A stretch of DNA of 40,041 nt from Natronolimnohabitans innermongolicus JCM 12255. GTDB taxonomy: Archaea; Halobacteriota; Halobacteria; Halobacteriales; Natrialbaceae. Shown here one piece after another: positions 31,677-39,760 of this stretch (the stretch's first letter is position 1; every line of letters starts with the position of its first letter). A program made the translations under genes and the position numbers. The notes beneath the pieces are model-generated. The model did not search any database. It was not told where the DNA came from and saw only the letters and a list, made by a program, of their open reading frames with translations. The stretch covers positions 1 through 40,041 of the forward strand of contig NZ_AOHZ01000033.1 in the NCBI RefSeq assembly GCF_000337215.1, read 5' to 3'.

Positions 31677-32954
31677 TCACCGCGTTTCCTCCCACCGATG
31701 GTCGTCGTAGGTCCGGTCCTGCGACGTATCGAACTGCGCCTCGAGGGTCTCGCGCAGCGACGCCTTCTCCGAGCGGCTGATCCGGGCGAGTTCGTCCGCC
31801 TTCTCGACGATCGTCGGCGGACCGTGGGCGACGGCGACGTCCTGCAGGAGTTGCATCGTCAGGGCCGCTCGCGTGTCGGAGTCGCGAGTGAACGCGTACG
31901 GCGCCTCGAGCCGGTAGATGAGGTCGTCCCGCGGGTCGTAGACGACACAGAACGTCACCTCGTACTGCTCGGGCGCCAGCGTTCGGTCGACCCCGAGCGC
32001 GTCGCCGTGGATCGACAGCGGCCGGTCGACCCCGCCGCGCGAGCGAAACCAGTTGGTGTAGGTCAGCGCCGACGTCTCTCGCTCCCAGCGTTCGCCCTCG
32101 ACGTCGTCGACGTACTCGCCGCGCTCGAGCAGGCGCGTAAAGAGCGCCGCGTCGTCGTTCCAGGGGGTCGCGAGGTCGACGTTTCGTTTTTCTTTCAGCG
32201 TTCGCGTCACGACGCGCGTCGCCGGGTTCTTGACGAAGCCGACGAGGGGAACGCCGCGCTCGACGAACGTTTCGACGAGCCGAACGTAGTTCTCGAGGAC
32301 CGTCGTCGGACGGGGGTCCTCGAGCAGGAAGTCCTCGAGGTCGGGGTGCTGGTCGGCCCAGCGCAGCAGGCCGCGGGGGTAGATCGGTCCGTCGAGGACG
32401 AGCAGGTCGTCGACGTCCTCGGCGTGGTCGAGGGCGTGGTTGCTCTCGGCGAGGTAGAGCGCGAGCGCGTGGACGACTCCCTCGGCGAACCGGGGTAGCG
32501 GCGGGATCTTGACCGCGCGGCTTCGACTGTACCCCTCGTCGAAGGCCCCCCACGACTCGTCGACGGTCATCGTCTCGTCGTTCGAGTGGACCGTCATCAC
32601 GGTCGTCCGCGACCGATGGACGTCGAGGTCACTCGGCGTCGCGCTCATCGCCGCCTGCGCGATGTCGATCACGAGACCGTTTTTGAACGTCGTCGGGTTG
32701 ATCGTCCCCGCGTCGAGACCGTGCTCGCTCTCGAAGGGCCGTTCGTGGAGTGCGACGTCCTCGCAGTCGACCCGACGGCGCCGCTGTTCGTCGACCGGCT
32801 CGAGAACCCGCCGCCCGTCGCCGTCGACGAGCGGATCGAGAAACTCCTCCCAGACCGTCTTCGCGAACGCGCGACGGTCGCGCGCGTCGGCACCGTGGTC
32901 GATCCGCCGCGCGAGCCGCGCGATACCGTCGAAGTGGACCGGATCGAGCGTCAT
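31677..32954 (-). CDS. nurA: NurA-type DNA repair nuclease
   Basis: NurA is a 5'-3' nuclease that resects DNA ends together with HerA, Mre11 and Rad50. The 425-residue product has the RNase H-like NurA signature aspartates: Asp97 in KNGLVIDIAQAAMS and Asp188 in DDLLVLDGPIYPRG, followed by FVERGVPLVGFVKNPATRVV and EVTFCVVYDPRDDLIYRLE typical of the fold. It is larger than bacterial/crenarchaeal NurA, as in haloarchaea. Its likely partner HerA-type ATPase is encoded at 28,160-30,028 on the same strand, with two genes between. Start ATG at 32954. Confidence 0.82.
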   Translation of the reverse strand: MTLDPVHFDGIARLARRIDHGADARDRRAFAKTVWEEFLDPLVDGDGRRVLEPVDEQRRRRVDCEDVALHERPFESEHGLDAGTINPTTFKNGLVIDIAQAAMSATPSDLDVHRSRTTVMTVHSNDETMTVDESWGAFDEGYSRSRAVKIPPLPRFAEGVVHALALYLAESNHALDHAEDVDDLLVLDGPIYPRGLLRWADQHPDLEDFLLEDPRPTTVLENYVRLVETFVERGVPLVGFVKNPATRVVTRTLKEKRNVDLATPWNDDAALFTRLLERGEYVDDVEGERWERETSALTYTNWFRSRGGVDRPLSIHGDALGVDRTLAPEQYEVTFCVVYDPRDDLIYRLEAPYAFTRDSDTRAALTMQLLQDVAVAHGPPTIVEKADELARISRSEKASLRETLEAQFDTSQDRTYDDHRWEETR

Positions 32955-33054
32955 ACACGCTCCCGCTCAGTCCACTCGCAAAAAGTCAGCGGTCGGGCCG
33001 GCGGACCTGTCGGGGCAGTGTTCACTCGAGGACGTGTAAATTCTCATCAGAAAA

Positions 33055-33062
33055 ATTATATG
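33055..33062 (+). promoter_or_regulatory. TATA box deciding the start of the zinc-ribbon gene
   Basis: ATTATATG is centred about 33 nt before the ATG at 33091, so transcription would begin near 33,085. The in-frame ATG at 33073 is only about 15 nt from the box and cannot lie in this transcript, which favours 33091. Confidence 0.6.
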
Positions 33063-33090
33063 TACTGGCGGTATGGATGCGGACGACCCG

Positions 33091-33342
33091 ATGTCCGAAC
33101 GAGTTACGGAGGAGGCCGGGTCGGAGGCCACTCCGATCAACTGGCGACAGGACGGTGCCGAGATTACGCTCTACGACGAGACCAACGCCGACGCCTGGAT
33201 CAGCCTCACGTTCGAGGCCGGCGTTCCGCCGGAGCACCGACTCTACATGATCTGTGACGACTGCGGCGCCGTCTTCGCTCAGCGAACCGTGCCCGGCCAC
33301 AGCACCGTCTGTGGCGACTGCGGTGCGACGTTCGATCACTGA
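33091..33342 (+). CDS. Haloarchaeal zinc-ribbon protein
   Basis: An 83-residue protein with a beta-rich N-terminal half (NWRQDGAEITLYDETNADAW followed by ISLTFEAG) and a C-terminal zinc ribbon: Cys55-x2-Cys58 and Cys74-x2-Cys77 (ICDDCGAVFAQRT ... VCGDCGATFDH). This layout is found in many haloarchaeal proteins of unknown role; nucleic-acid or protein binding is plausible. It starts at 33091 on promoter evidence. It is convergent with the P4 gene (44 bp between stops). Nothing ties it to a pathway. Confidence 0.75.
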   Translation: MSERVTEEAGSEATPINWRQDGAEITLYDETNADAWISLTFEAGVPPEHRLYMICDDCGAVFAQRTVPGHSTVCGDCGATFDH

Positions 33343-33386
33343 GCGAGTCGAGATTCTGTCGGCGGTGACGCCGTGTGACGGATCGG

Positions 33387-34388
33387 TTAGTCACCACGGA
33401 GTACGAGCGGTCCCATCGCCGAGGTTCGTTTTGCTACCGTCGCCAGCCGAAGGATGTAGGAGACGAACAGCAAGAACGGCAGGAGACAGATCGTGTACGC
33501 GGAGACGACAACCCACAGCAGCGCGTCGATGCCGAGAATCGTTCCGGTGACCGTCGTCGTATCGACGAACATGAGCACGCCGCCGGCGACGACGAGCGCC
33601 ACGACGGCCAGATAGAGAATCCCCTGTGAGAGCTTGACGAGTGACCACTGAAAGTACAGCGTCTTGATGTACTCCCGAGAGGGGCCGTACATCGCGAGCG
33701 CCTCGAGCGTCTCGACGCCCGCGTCACGTTGCCGGGCGGTCAGACTCTCCTCGTAGTGGTCGAGCAGCCACCGGAGGTCGTACATCTTCCGGTCGTAGTT
33801 GTAGTTCAGCGCCGCTTTCATCACGTCGTACGAACCGAAGCCGGCGTCTTCGAGTCCGTCCGACGCGACCGACGCGTTCTCGAGTAAGTCGTCGACGTAC
33901 TCCTCGACGTGTGACCGAAGGTCGTCGTCGTCGGTATCCGCGACGCGGGCTTCGAAGACCTGCGCTCGGTCGCTGGTGGCGTCGATCAACTCCTTGAGAA
34001 ACAGTGCGGGGTTCGCGGGACTCGGAAACTCCAGGAGGTCGTCGGTGTTCTGGTAGAAATCCATCGCTCGATCCATCCGTTCGCGCTGGCCGCCGAGCGG
34101 ACCGATTTCCTGTGAGAGCACCAGCTGGTTGATCGAAACGACGAGCGTAGTGCCGGTGATCAACGCGCCGATCAGCGCCTGAAACGTCATCTCGACCCAG
34201 TCAGTCGACGCCATCACCGCCCGGATCGAGGGGGAGCCGAGGTGTCCCCAGAGCAACAGCGTGACGAAGATGCCGGCCGCCGTCGCCCCCGTGAGGCGCC
34301 ATCGGTTCGCGTTGAGCAACACCCAGAGCTTGAGACGGTTCTCGGCGGCTCGTTCCCGCATCGTGTTCGCGGACGTGAGATCCCTCAT
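33387..34388 (-). CDS. Four-TM membrane protein of the multicopy family (P4)
   Basis: A 333-residue member of the family of P1-P3. Same topology (TM1 about 32-52, TM2 71-93, helical soluble domain about 100-245, TM3 250-272, TM4 282-308). Signature strings: ITGTTLVVSINQLVLSQEIG, FGSYDVMKAALNYNYDRK, REYIKTLYFQWSLVKLSQ and LRLATVAKRTSAMGPLVLRG. It ends at RGD and so lacks the long acidic tail of P3. It is 13 bp downstream of a DUF4177 gene on the same strand, a different setting from the P1-P2 pair, so its operon partner may point to function. Confidence 0.8.
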   Translation of the reverse strand: MRDLTSANTMRERAAENRLKLWVLLNANRWRLTGATAAGIFVTLLLWGHLGSPSIRAVMASTDWVEMTFQALIGALITGTTLVVSINQLVLSQEIGPLGGQRERMDRAMDFYQNTDDLLEFPSPANPALFLKELIDATSDRAQVFEARVADTDDDDLRSHVEEYVDDLLENASVASDGLEDAGFGSYDVMKAALNYNYDRKMYDLRWLLDHYEESLTARQRDAGVETLEALAMYGPSREYIKTLYFQWSLVKLSQGILYLAVVALVVAGGVLMFVDTTTVTGTILGIDALLWVVVSAYTICLLPFLLFVSYILRLATVAKRTSAMGPLVLRGD

Positions 34389-34401
34389 CTGTGAACCGTC
34401 G

Positions 34402-34611
34402 TCAGTCCTCGAGTCGTCGCTCGAAAACCAGGAATTTCGTGCCGCCGCCGTCGTAAGAAATCGTGTCGACGAGCCGCCACCCGTCGGTTCCGAGTTCGTT
34501 CAGTCGTCGCTCGGGGTTCGCCGATTCACGCTTGGTGAGCTCCGTGGGTGGCTCGATCACTTTGTACTCCCACTCTGCCGCCGAATCGTCCGTCACGTCC
34601 GAACCGTCCAC
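34402..34611 (-). CDS. DUF4177 domain protein
   Basis: A 69-residue protein matching the DUF4177 layout: EWEYKVIEPPTELTKRE, then LNELGTDGWRLVDTIS with the conserved Gly-Trp, then GGGTKFLVFERRL. DUF4177 proteins are short alpha/beta proteins of unknown role, often near membrane proteins. The start is GTG at 34611; the longer reading upstream is arginine-rich. It is 13 bp upstream of P4 on the same strand and probably co-transcribed. Confidence 0.78.
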   Translation of the reverse strand: MDGSDVTDDSAAEWEYKVIEPPTELTKRESANPERRLNELGTDGWRLVDTISYDGGGTKFLVFERRLED

Positions 34612-34662
34612 TCGGAGACAGGTTACTCTTTGGCCGGAATACAGCGATCCGAACGGGTCCGG

Positions 34663-35079
34663 TCACTCCAAGAAGCGTTCCTGGACGTTTCCGGTCGGCA
34701 TCATACACTGATCTTTCTTGCCGAAAAGCCGGTAGCGGTGGTCGGCGACGAGGTCGTACACCCAGTCGCGCAGTCGCCGCGGGAGGAATCGAGTCGGGCC
34801 GAGGAGTCGGTAGATCCCGCCCAGTCGCTGGGCGATCCGAATCACCGCGCTCGATTTGACGTAGCAGTCTTCGCTCTCGATCAGGACGACCGACTCGAGG
34901 TCGTGGCCCGCGAGGCCGTGCTCGGCGAGCAGTTCCTGGCCGGCGTCGGACTGCAGCGACGCGAAGTGAAACTGCCCCTCGGTGTCTCGAGGCACGATGA
35001 ACTGCACGAAGCCGTGACAGAGGTTGCAGACGCCGTCGAAGAGGACGATGGGGGCATCGTCCGGCACGTCCGTCGTCAT
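34663..35079 (-). CDS. DCC family thiol-disulfide oxidoreductase-like protein (DUF393)
   Basis: A 138-residue protein of the DCC family. The signature DGVCNLCHGFVQF carries Cys18 and Cys21 in a CxxC arrangement, followed by the conserved FASLQSDAGQELLAEHGL and SVVLIESEDCYVKSSAVIRI segments and YDLVADHRYRLFGKKDQCMMP with a second Cys. These proteins are predicted thioredoxin-like oxidoreductases; partner and substrate are unknown. It starts at 35079, on the same strand upstream of the DUF4177 gene, and may belong to that transcript. Confidence 0.88.
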   Translation of the reverse strand: MTTDVPDDAPIVLFDGVCNLCHGFVQFIVPRDTEGQFHFASLQSDAGQELLAEHGLAGHDLESVVLIESEDCYVKSSAVIRIAQRLGGIYRLLGPTRFLPRRLRDWVYDLVADHRYRLFGKKDQCMMPTGNVQERFLE

Positions 35080-35250
35080 CGGATACCGGAGATCAGTCGG
35101 CGAGATAATTCAGCGTTCCGGTCGGCTGATCCGGCGGACTCGAGTGGGGCGAGCGCCGCCCCCGAGTCGCGGTACTCCAAAGCCGGCCGTACTGCACGGC
35201 TCCGATCGACGAACGACAGCTAGTTACGCCAGGGTAGAGTGCCCCCGCAC

Positions 35251-36828
35251 ATGGACGCTGCGCTGATCATCCTCGACGGGTGGGGACTCGGCGACGGGAC
35301 GAGCAGAGACGCCGTGGCGGCGGCCGAGACGCCGACGTTCGACCGACTGGCCGAAGCCGGGGCGTACGGGACGCTCGAGGTTGCCGGCCGACGCGTCGGG
35401 TTACCGGACGGGCAGATGGGAAACAGCGAGGTCGGCCACCTCAACATCGGCGCCGGCCGCGTCGTCTACCAAGAGTACACCCGAATCTCGGACTCGGTCG
35501 ACGACGGCTCGTTCCGCGAGAACGACGCGATCAACACGGCCTTCGACCACGCTCGCGAGAACGACGGCAGAGTCCACTTTCTCGGCCTCGTCAGCGACGG
35601 CGGCGTCCACTCGGATCAGGAGCACCTCCACGCCCTGATCGAACTGGCCGCCGATCGCGACATCGAGGCCGTCACTCACGCCTTTACCGACGGTCGGGAC
35701 ACGTCCCCGACGGGCGGTCGCGAGTACCTCGAGACGCTCGAAGACGTGATCGACGAGCACGGAACGGGCCGCGTGGCCACGGTCTCTGGCCGGTACTACG
35801 CGATGGACCGCGACCAGAACTGGGAACGGACGAAACGCGCCTACGACGCCATCGTCCACCGCGAGGCCGAGTACGAGGCCGATTCCGCCGTCGACGCGGT
35901 CGAAGCGTCCTACGACCGGGACGTGATGGACGAGTTCGTCGAACCCACCACGGTCGCCGACCGTCCCGCGCTCGAGGACGGCGCCGGCGCTGAGCAAAGC
36001 TCAGCTGGCAGCCATCTTGCGCTGCAAGATGGCGATTCGGTCGTTTGGTTCAACTTCCGTTCGGACCGCGCTCGCCAACTAACCCGGATGCTCGCCGACA
36101 TCCGGAGCGAGGACTGGGCCGACCAGTTCGAGACCGCACCGCCGGAAACGGCGGTCGTCACGCTAACTCAGTACGACAAGACGTTCGACCTTCCGATCGC
36201 CTACCCGCCGAACCAGCCCGAAAACGTGCTGGGAGAGGTGCTCGCCGACGCCGGCCGAACGCAACTGCGGATCGCCGAGTCCGAAAAGTACGCCCACGTC
36301 ACCTACTTCTTAAACGGCGGCCGCGAGGTCGAGTTCGACGGCGAGATCCGCGAGATCGTCGAGAGCCCTGACGTGCCGACTTACGACCGCCAGCCCGAGA
36401 TGAGCGCGCCCGAGGTGACCGACACCGCGATTGCTACCATCGACTCCGACGATCCCGACGTGCTCGTGCTCAACTACGCCAACCCGGACATGGTCGGTCA
36501 CACGGGCGACTACGAGGCGGCTATCGAGGCCGTCGAGGCCGTCGACGAACAGTTAGGTCGATTGACGGACGCCCTCGAGTCGGCCGGTGCGGACGTTCTC
36601 ATTACCGCCGATCACGGCAACGCCGACGACATGGGGACCGAAGAAGACCCGCACACGGCGCACACGTACAACGACGTGCCGCTCGTCTACGTCGCGGCGG
36701 ACGGCACTGACGGGGGTGGACGCACCGTCCGCGAGGGCGGCACCCTCGCCGATGTCGCGCCGACGATACTCGAACTGATCGGCGTACGACAACCACCGGA
36801 GATGACCGGCGAGAGCCTGCTCGAGTAG
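35251..36828 (+). CDS. gpmI: 2,3-bisphosphoglycerate-independent phosphoglycerate mutase
   Basis: A glycolytic/gluconeogenic enzyme that interconverts 3- and 2-phosphoglycerate using Mn2+. The 525 residues contain the phosphatase-domain metal motif LIILDGWGLG (Asp9), the nucleophile Ser59 in QMGNSEVGHLNIGAG, FTDGRDTSP, FFNFR-type VWFNFRSDRARQ, then NPDMVGHTGDYEAAIEAVE, and ITADHGNADDM near the end. Between residues about 246 and 262, just before the DGDSVVWFNFR strand, an atypical peptide EQSSAGSHLALQ replaces the usual short turn; it is encoded by two perfect hairpins (35,989-36,033). The frame is intact, so function is likely kept. The start at 35251 fits the family N-terminus; a GTG at 35239 is an alternative. 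Confidence 0.92.
   Translation: MDAALIILDGWGLGDGTSRDAVAAAETPTFDRLAEAGAYGTLEVAGRRVGLPDGQMGNSEVGHLNIGAGRVVYQEYTRISDSVDDGSFRENDAINTAFDHARENDGRVHFLGLVSDGGVHSDQEHLHALIELAADRDIEAVTHAFTDGRDTSPTGGREYLETLEDVIDEHGTGRVATVSGRYYAMDRDQNWERTKRAYDAIVHREAEYEADSAVDAVEASYDRDVMDEFVEPTTVADRPALEDGAGAEQSSAGSHLALQDGDSVVWFNFRSDRARQLTRMLADIRSEDWADQFETAPPETAVVTLTQYDKTFDLPIAYPPNQPENVLGEVLADAGRTQLRIAESEKYAHVTYFLNGGREVEFDGEIREIVESPDVPTYDRQPEMSAPEVTDTAIATIDSDDPDVLVLNYANPDMVGHTGDYEAAIEAVEAVDEQLGRLTDALESAGADVLITADHGNADDMGTEEDPHTAHTYNDVPLVYVAADGTDGGGRTVREGGTLADVAPTILELIGVRQPPEMTGESLLE
35989..36033 (+). repeat. Double hairpin inserted in frame in gpmI
   Basis: Two perfect inverted repeats side by side: GCTGAGC-AAA-GCTCAGC (35,989-36,005) and GCCATCTTGC-GCT-GCAAGATGGC (36,011-36,033). 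They encode the peptide AEQSSAGSHLALQDG at a surface-turn position of the mutase. The composition (short TTG/AAG-containing stems) differs from the surrounding GC-rich coding sequence, which fits a small mobile palindromic unit. Confidence 0.8.
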
Positions 36829-36953
36829 CTGACGGTCCGTTCGACGTGAGCGACGCCCCCGTCGTCGATCCCGGTCCGCTCGCTGTATCGTACGGGTGGG
36901 TCCACGCGACGTATCAAGGTTTTTGGTATCAACACCCGTGCGTCCAGACGTAT

Positions 36954-38243
36954 ATGAGCGAGGATTCCGACGACAGTCACCAGTTCGCCACGAACAGCAT
37001 CCACGCCGGCCAGGAGCCCGACCCGACGACGGGCGCCCGTGCACCGCCGATCTACCAGACGACCTCCTACCAGTTCGACGACACCGACCACGCCGCCGCG
37101 CTGTTCGGCCTGGAGGAGGCCGGGAACATCTACTCGCGGATCATGAACCCGACGAACGCGATGTTAGAGGAACGCATCGCGACGCTCGAGGGGGGCGTCG
37201 GCGCGCTCGCAACCGCGTCGGGGATGGCCGCGTTCGACCTCGCGACGTTCATCCTCGCCGACGTCGGCGACAACATCGTCAGCGCGTCGTCGCTGTACGG
37301 CGGCACCTACACCTACCTGACGCACACCGTCGCCAAACGCGGCGTCGAGACGACGTTCGTCGACACGCTCGACTACGAGGCCTACGAGGAAGCGATCGAC
37401 GACGACACGGCGTTCGTCCACCTCGAGACGATCGGCAACCCGGCGCTCGTCACGCCCGACATCGATCGCATCGCCGACATCGCCCACGACCACGACGTGC
37501 CGCTGTTCGTCGACAACACCTTCGCGACGCCGTATCTGTGCCGCCCGCTCGAACACGGCGCGGACCTGGTCTGGAACTCGACGACCAAGTGGATCCACGG
37601 CGCGGGCTCGACGGTCGGTGGCGTTCTGGTCGACGGCGGCTCGTTCCCGTGGCCGGAGGGCGACTACCCGGAGATCTCGGAGCCGAATCCCGCCTACCAC
37701 GGCGTGAACTTCTACGAGACGTTCGGCGACGCGGCGTTCGCCATGGTCGCTCGAACCCGCGGCCTGCGCGACCTCGGAAACCAGCAGTCGCCGTTCGACG
37801 CCTGGACGACGCTCCAGAAACTCGAATCGCTCCCGCTGCGCATGGAGAAACACTGCGAGAACGCGATGGCCGTCGCGGAGTACCTCGAGGATCACTCGAA
37901 AGTGTCGTGGGTGAACTACCCGGGTCTCGAGAGCCACGAAACCCACGAGGAAGCCAGCGAGTACCTCGAGGGCGGCTACGGCGGGATGATCACGTTCGGC
38001 CTCGCGGACGGCTACGACGCCGCAGAGACGGTCTGTAACGAAGTCGACCTGACGAGTCTGCTGGCGAACGTCGGCGACGCCAAATCGCTGATCATCCACC
38101 CGGCGAGTACGACCCACCAACAGCTCACCGAGGAGGAGAAACTGGCCAGCGGGACGACCGACGACCTCGTGCGGCTCTCGGTCGGCATCGAGGACGTCGA
38201 CGACGTCATCGCGGATCTCGATCAGGCGATCGACGCGGCCTGA
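36954..38243 (+). CDS. metY: O-acetylhomoserine sulfhydrylase (PLP enzyme)
   Basis: A methionine/homocysteine biosynthesis enzyme that swaps the acetyl group of O-acetylhomoserine for sulfide. The 429 residues have the Cys/Met metabolism PLP-enzyme pattern: [44 protein letters not shown], the aspartate region [17 protein letters not shown], and the PLP lysine Lys212 in [16 protein letters not shown], then the substrate-binding arginine region [15 protein letters not shown]. The start at 36954 follows a T-rich TTTTTGG about 28-35 nt upstream; upstream in-frame sequence is not homologous. Its TGA stop is the first triplet of repeat copy B. No acetyltransferase partner is seen in the window. Confidence 0.92.
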   Translation: MSEDSDDSHQFATNSIHAGQEPDPTTGARAPPIYQTTSYQFDDTDHAAALFGLEEAGNIYSRIMNPTNAMLEERIATLEGGVGALATASGMAAFDLATFILADVGDNIVSASSLYGGTYTYLTHTVAKRGVETTFVDTLDYEAYEEAIDDDTAFVHLETIGNPALVTPDIDRIADIAHDHDVPLFVDNTFATPYLCRPLEHGADLVWNSTTKWIHGAGSTVGGVLVDGGSFPWPEGDYPEISEPNPAYHGVNFYETFGDAAFAMVARTRGLRDLGNQQSPFDAWTTLQKLESLPLRMEKHCENAMAVAEYLEDHSKVSWVNYPGLESHETHEEASEYLEGGYGGMITFGLADGYDAAETVCNEVDLTSLLANVGDAKSLIIHPASTTHQQLTEEEKLASGTTDDLVRLSVGIEDVDDVIADLDQAIDAA

Positions 38244-38327
38244 TACGGTTTCCTGTCCGTTTGATCCGGCGCACCCGCGATCCGGGCGGCGGTTGCGCCT
38301 GCACATCGGTACAGTAATCCGTATGAG
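38241..38327. repeat. Palindromic-ended dispersed repeat, copy B
   Basis: Begins TGATACGGTTTCCTGTCCG (TGA is the metY stop) and ends CGGTACAGTAATCCGTATGAG, whose minus-strand reading CTCATACGGATTACTGTACC mirrors the left end closely. The core (TCCGGCGCACCCGCGATCC and the following GGGCGGCGGT) is almost identical to copy A, about 30 kb away. It is the best preserved member of the family here. The remainder to 38,458 contains no gene. Confidence 0.85.
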
Positions 38328-38458
38328 TACGTGCCGGCGACGCGCTATCGACGCATTGCCGATCGCTGGCGACGCGTTGCTGACGCGCTGCTGTAACGAT
38401 TTTCAGCTCGTCCGAAACGTCCCCCGCGATTAAGGTCTCGGGGACCGGAGCTATCGAT

Positions 38459-38848
38459 ATGCCTACCGGGTTACTCAGCGACGAGGCCGCAGAGCGGATC
38501 ACGACGACCTGTCGGACCGCGATCGGGGACAGCCTCCGCTCGATCACGTACTTTACGCGCGACGACTTCGAGCAGGTCTATCTCCGAGACGACCTCGAGC
38601 GCGACGCCGACCTGTCGACGTTCATCGGCCACGAGTGGCGCGGCTTCAAGACCGCTCAGACGGCCTACGAGAACTCGGAGCTCGGCGATTACAACTACAC
38701 GATCCGGGTCTTCGACAACGGCTTTCTCGTCCGGGTAACGACCGACAGCGACGGCGTCTTCGTCACGACCGACGGCCTCACGGTCAAAGACTTCGAAGAA
38801 GTCGCAACGGCGGTCAACGCGTTTCTCAGCGATCGCGAGCTCGAGTAG
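38459..38848 (+). CDS. Haloarchaeal conserved protein (DUF7522-like)
   Basis: A 129-residue acidic soluble protein: an N-terminal helical part (ERITTTCRTAIGDSLRSITY), then LRDDLERDADLSTFIGHEWR, a beta segment YTIRVFDNGFLVRVTTDSDG and VFVTTDGLTVKDFEEVATAV with a closing helix. It resembles short conserved halophilic proteins with no assigned role. The start at 38459 is the only plausible one. It stands alone downstream of the metY/repeat copy B region. Confidence 0.7.
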   Translation: MPTGLLSDEAAERITTTCRTAIGDSLRSITYFTRDDFEQVYLRDDLERDADLSTFIGHEWRGFKTAQTAYENSELGDYNYTIRVFDNGFLVRVTTDSDGVFVTTDGLTVKDFEEVATAVNAFLSDRELE

Positions 38849-39226
38849 CGACAGACGCGAGCTGTTCCATCGTCGTTTCCTCGGTTCGGTGCTGTCGATG
38901 CTGTTCGTGACCGTCCTCCTCGCCCGCATGGTCGGAGGACGTTCCAATCGGCAGTCCGCAACCGAGTTCGCCGTCCGTTCCGAGAAGACGTGCGAATCGA
39001 CGGCGGTCGGCGGCATGTCTATCGAGACTCATACCGTCGAAAAAGGACGATATCCGTTGTTGTAATGCGTCCCATTTGCCGCGGAAACGGCCGACTACGG
39101 GCACGGAACGATCCCCACGCCCGGTGGCGATTGTATCGCAGTAATCGCGTGTTTCGACGAAACGGTTCGACGTGGGGGGCGTCTGACAGCGTAACGCCCT
39201 TTTCCGTCACGGCCCTCGAACCGAGT
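38849..39226. other. Intergenic region with a doubtful small minus-strand frame
   Basis: About 378 bp with no convincing gene. A minus-strand frame of 68 codons (39,032 down to 38,826; MSLDRHAADRR... with a His/Gln/Glu-rich middle) slightly overlaps the end of the preceding gene; its codon pattern is not clearly coding and it has no obvious partner, so it is left uncalled. A T-rich CCCTTTTCC at 39,197-39,205, about 22-30 nt before the next ATG, is a likely promoter core. Confidence 0.5.
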
Positions 39227-39760
39227 ATGGCTGACCTTCCCGACCCCGTGGCGGCCGAACTCGAGTCCCACAACGCGTTCGATCCAACCGACGACGCCGA
39301 CGACGCGTACGAACTGACGACGACCGTCTTCGAAACCACCGTCGCTGCAACCGACGCCGAGGGAAAGCGTGACGGCGAGTTCCGCGTTCGCGTCGCGCTC
39401 CCGACCCTGGACGCCGCCGTCGCCGGCGAGACCGTCGCCCCCGTCGTCGAAGACGGCTGGTTCGAAACCCTCGAACGACGGCTCGAGGACGTCTTCAGCG
39501 TCGCGCACACGAGCACGCACGAGGAACCAACCCTGGAGCGCGACGGCGACGACGTGGTCGTCACCCTCGAGTACGTCGCCTGGGATGCCGCCGAGGGCGT
39601 CGACGACGCCAAGACGCTCATCGAGTACGTCGAAGGCACCTACGCCCAGGGTATCATCCCCGGTTACGAGTACCGCGGGCCGGCCGCGACGCTACTCGAG
39701 AACGCCCAGAGCCGCGGCCAGCAGACGAGCGAGGGCGAAAGCGGCGGCATGCCGATGTAA
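39227..39760 (+). CDS. Haloarchaeal conserved protein (DUF5813-like)
   Basis: A 177-residue acidic soluble protein: PDPVAAELESHNAFDPTDDA at the N-terminus, an alternating strand region (FRVRVALPTLDAAVAGETVA; WFETLERRLEDVFSVAHT), VVVTLEYVAWDAAEGVDDAK, and YVEGTYAQGIIPGYEYRGPA near the C-terminus with a polar Gln/Ser/Gly tail. It matches the DUF5813 sort of halobacterial protein, whose function is unknown. The start at 39227 is chosen on homology-like length and an upstream T-rich box. It is the last complete gene of the window. Confidence 0.75.
   Translation: MADLPDPVAAELESHNAFDPTDDADDAYELTTTVFETTVAATDAEGKRDGEFRVRVALPTLDAAVAGETVAPVVEDGWFETLERRLEDVFSVAHTSTHEEPTLERDGDDVVVTLEYVAWDAAEGVDDAKTLIEYVEGTYAQGIIPGYEYRGPAATLLENAQSRGQQTSEGESGGMPM

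Noticed and set aside
37164-38306. Long minus-strand open frame (about 380 codons) opposite metY
   Set aside because: The plus strand holds a complete PLP enzyme with its lysine motif; the minus-strand product is Arg/Val/Asp-rich shadow sequence.
38826-39032. 68-codon minus-strand frame with His/Gln/Glu-rich middle
   Set aside because: It overlaps the end of the preceding gene, lacks a clear promoter and its codon use is not convincing. Conservation could rescue it.
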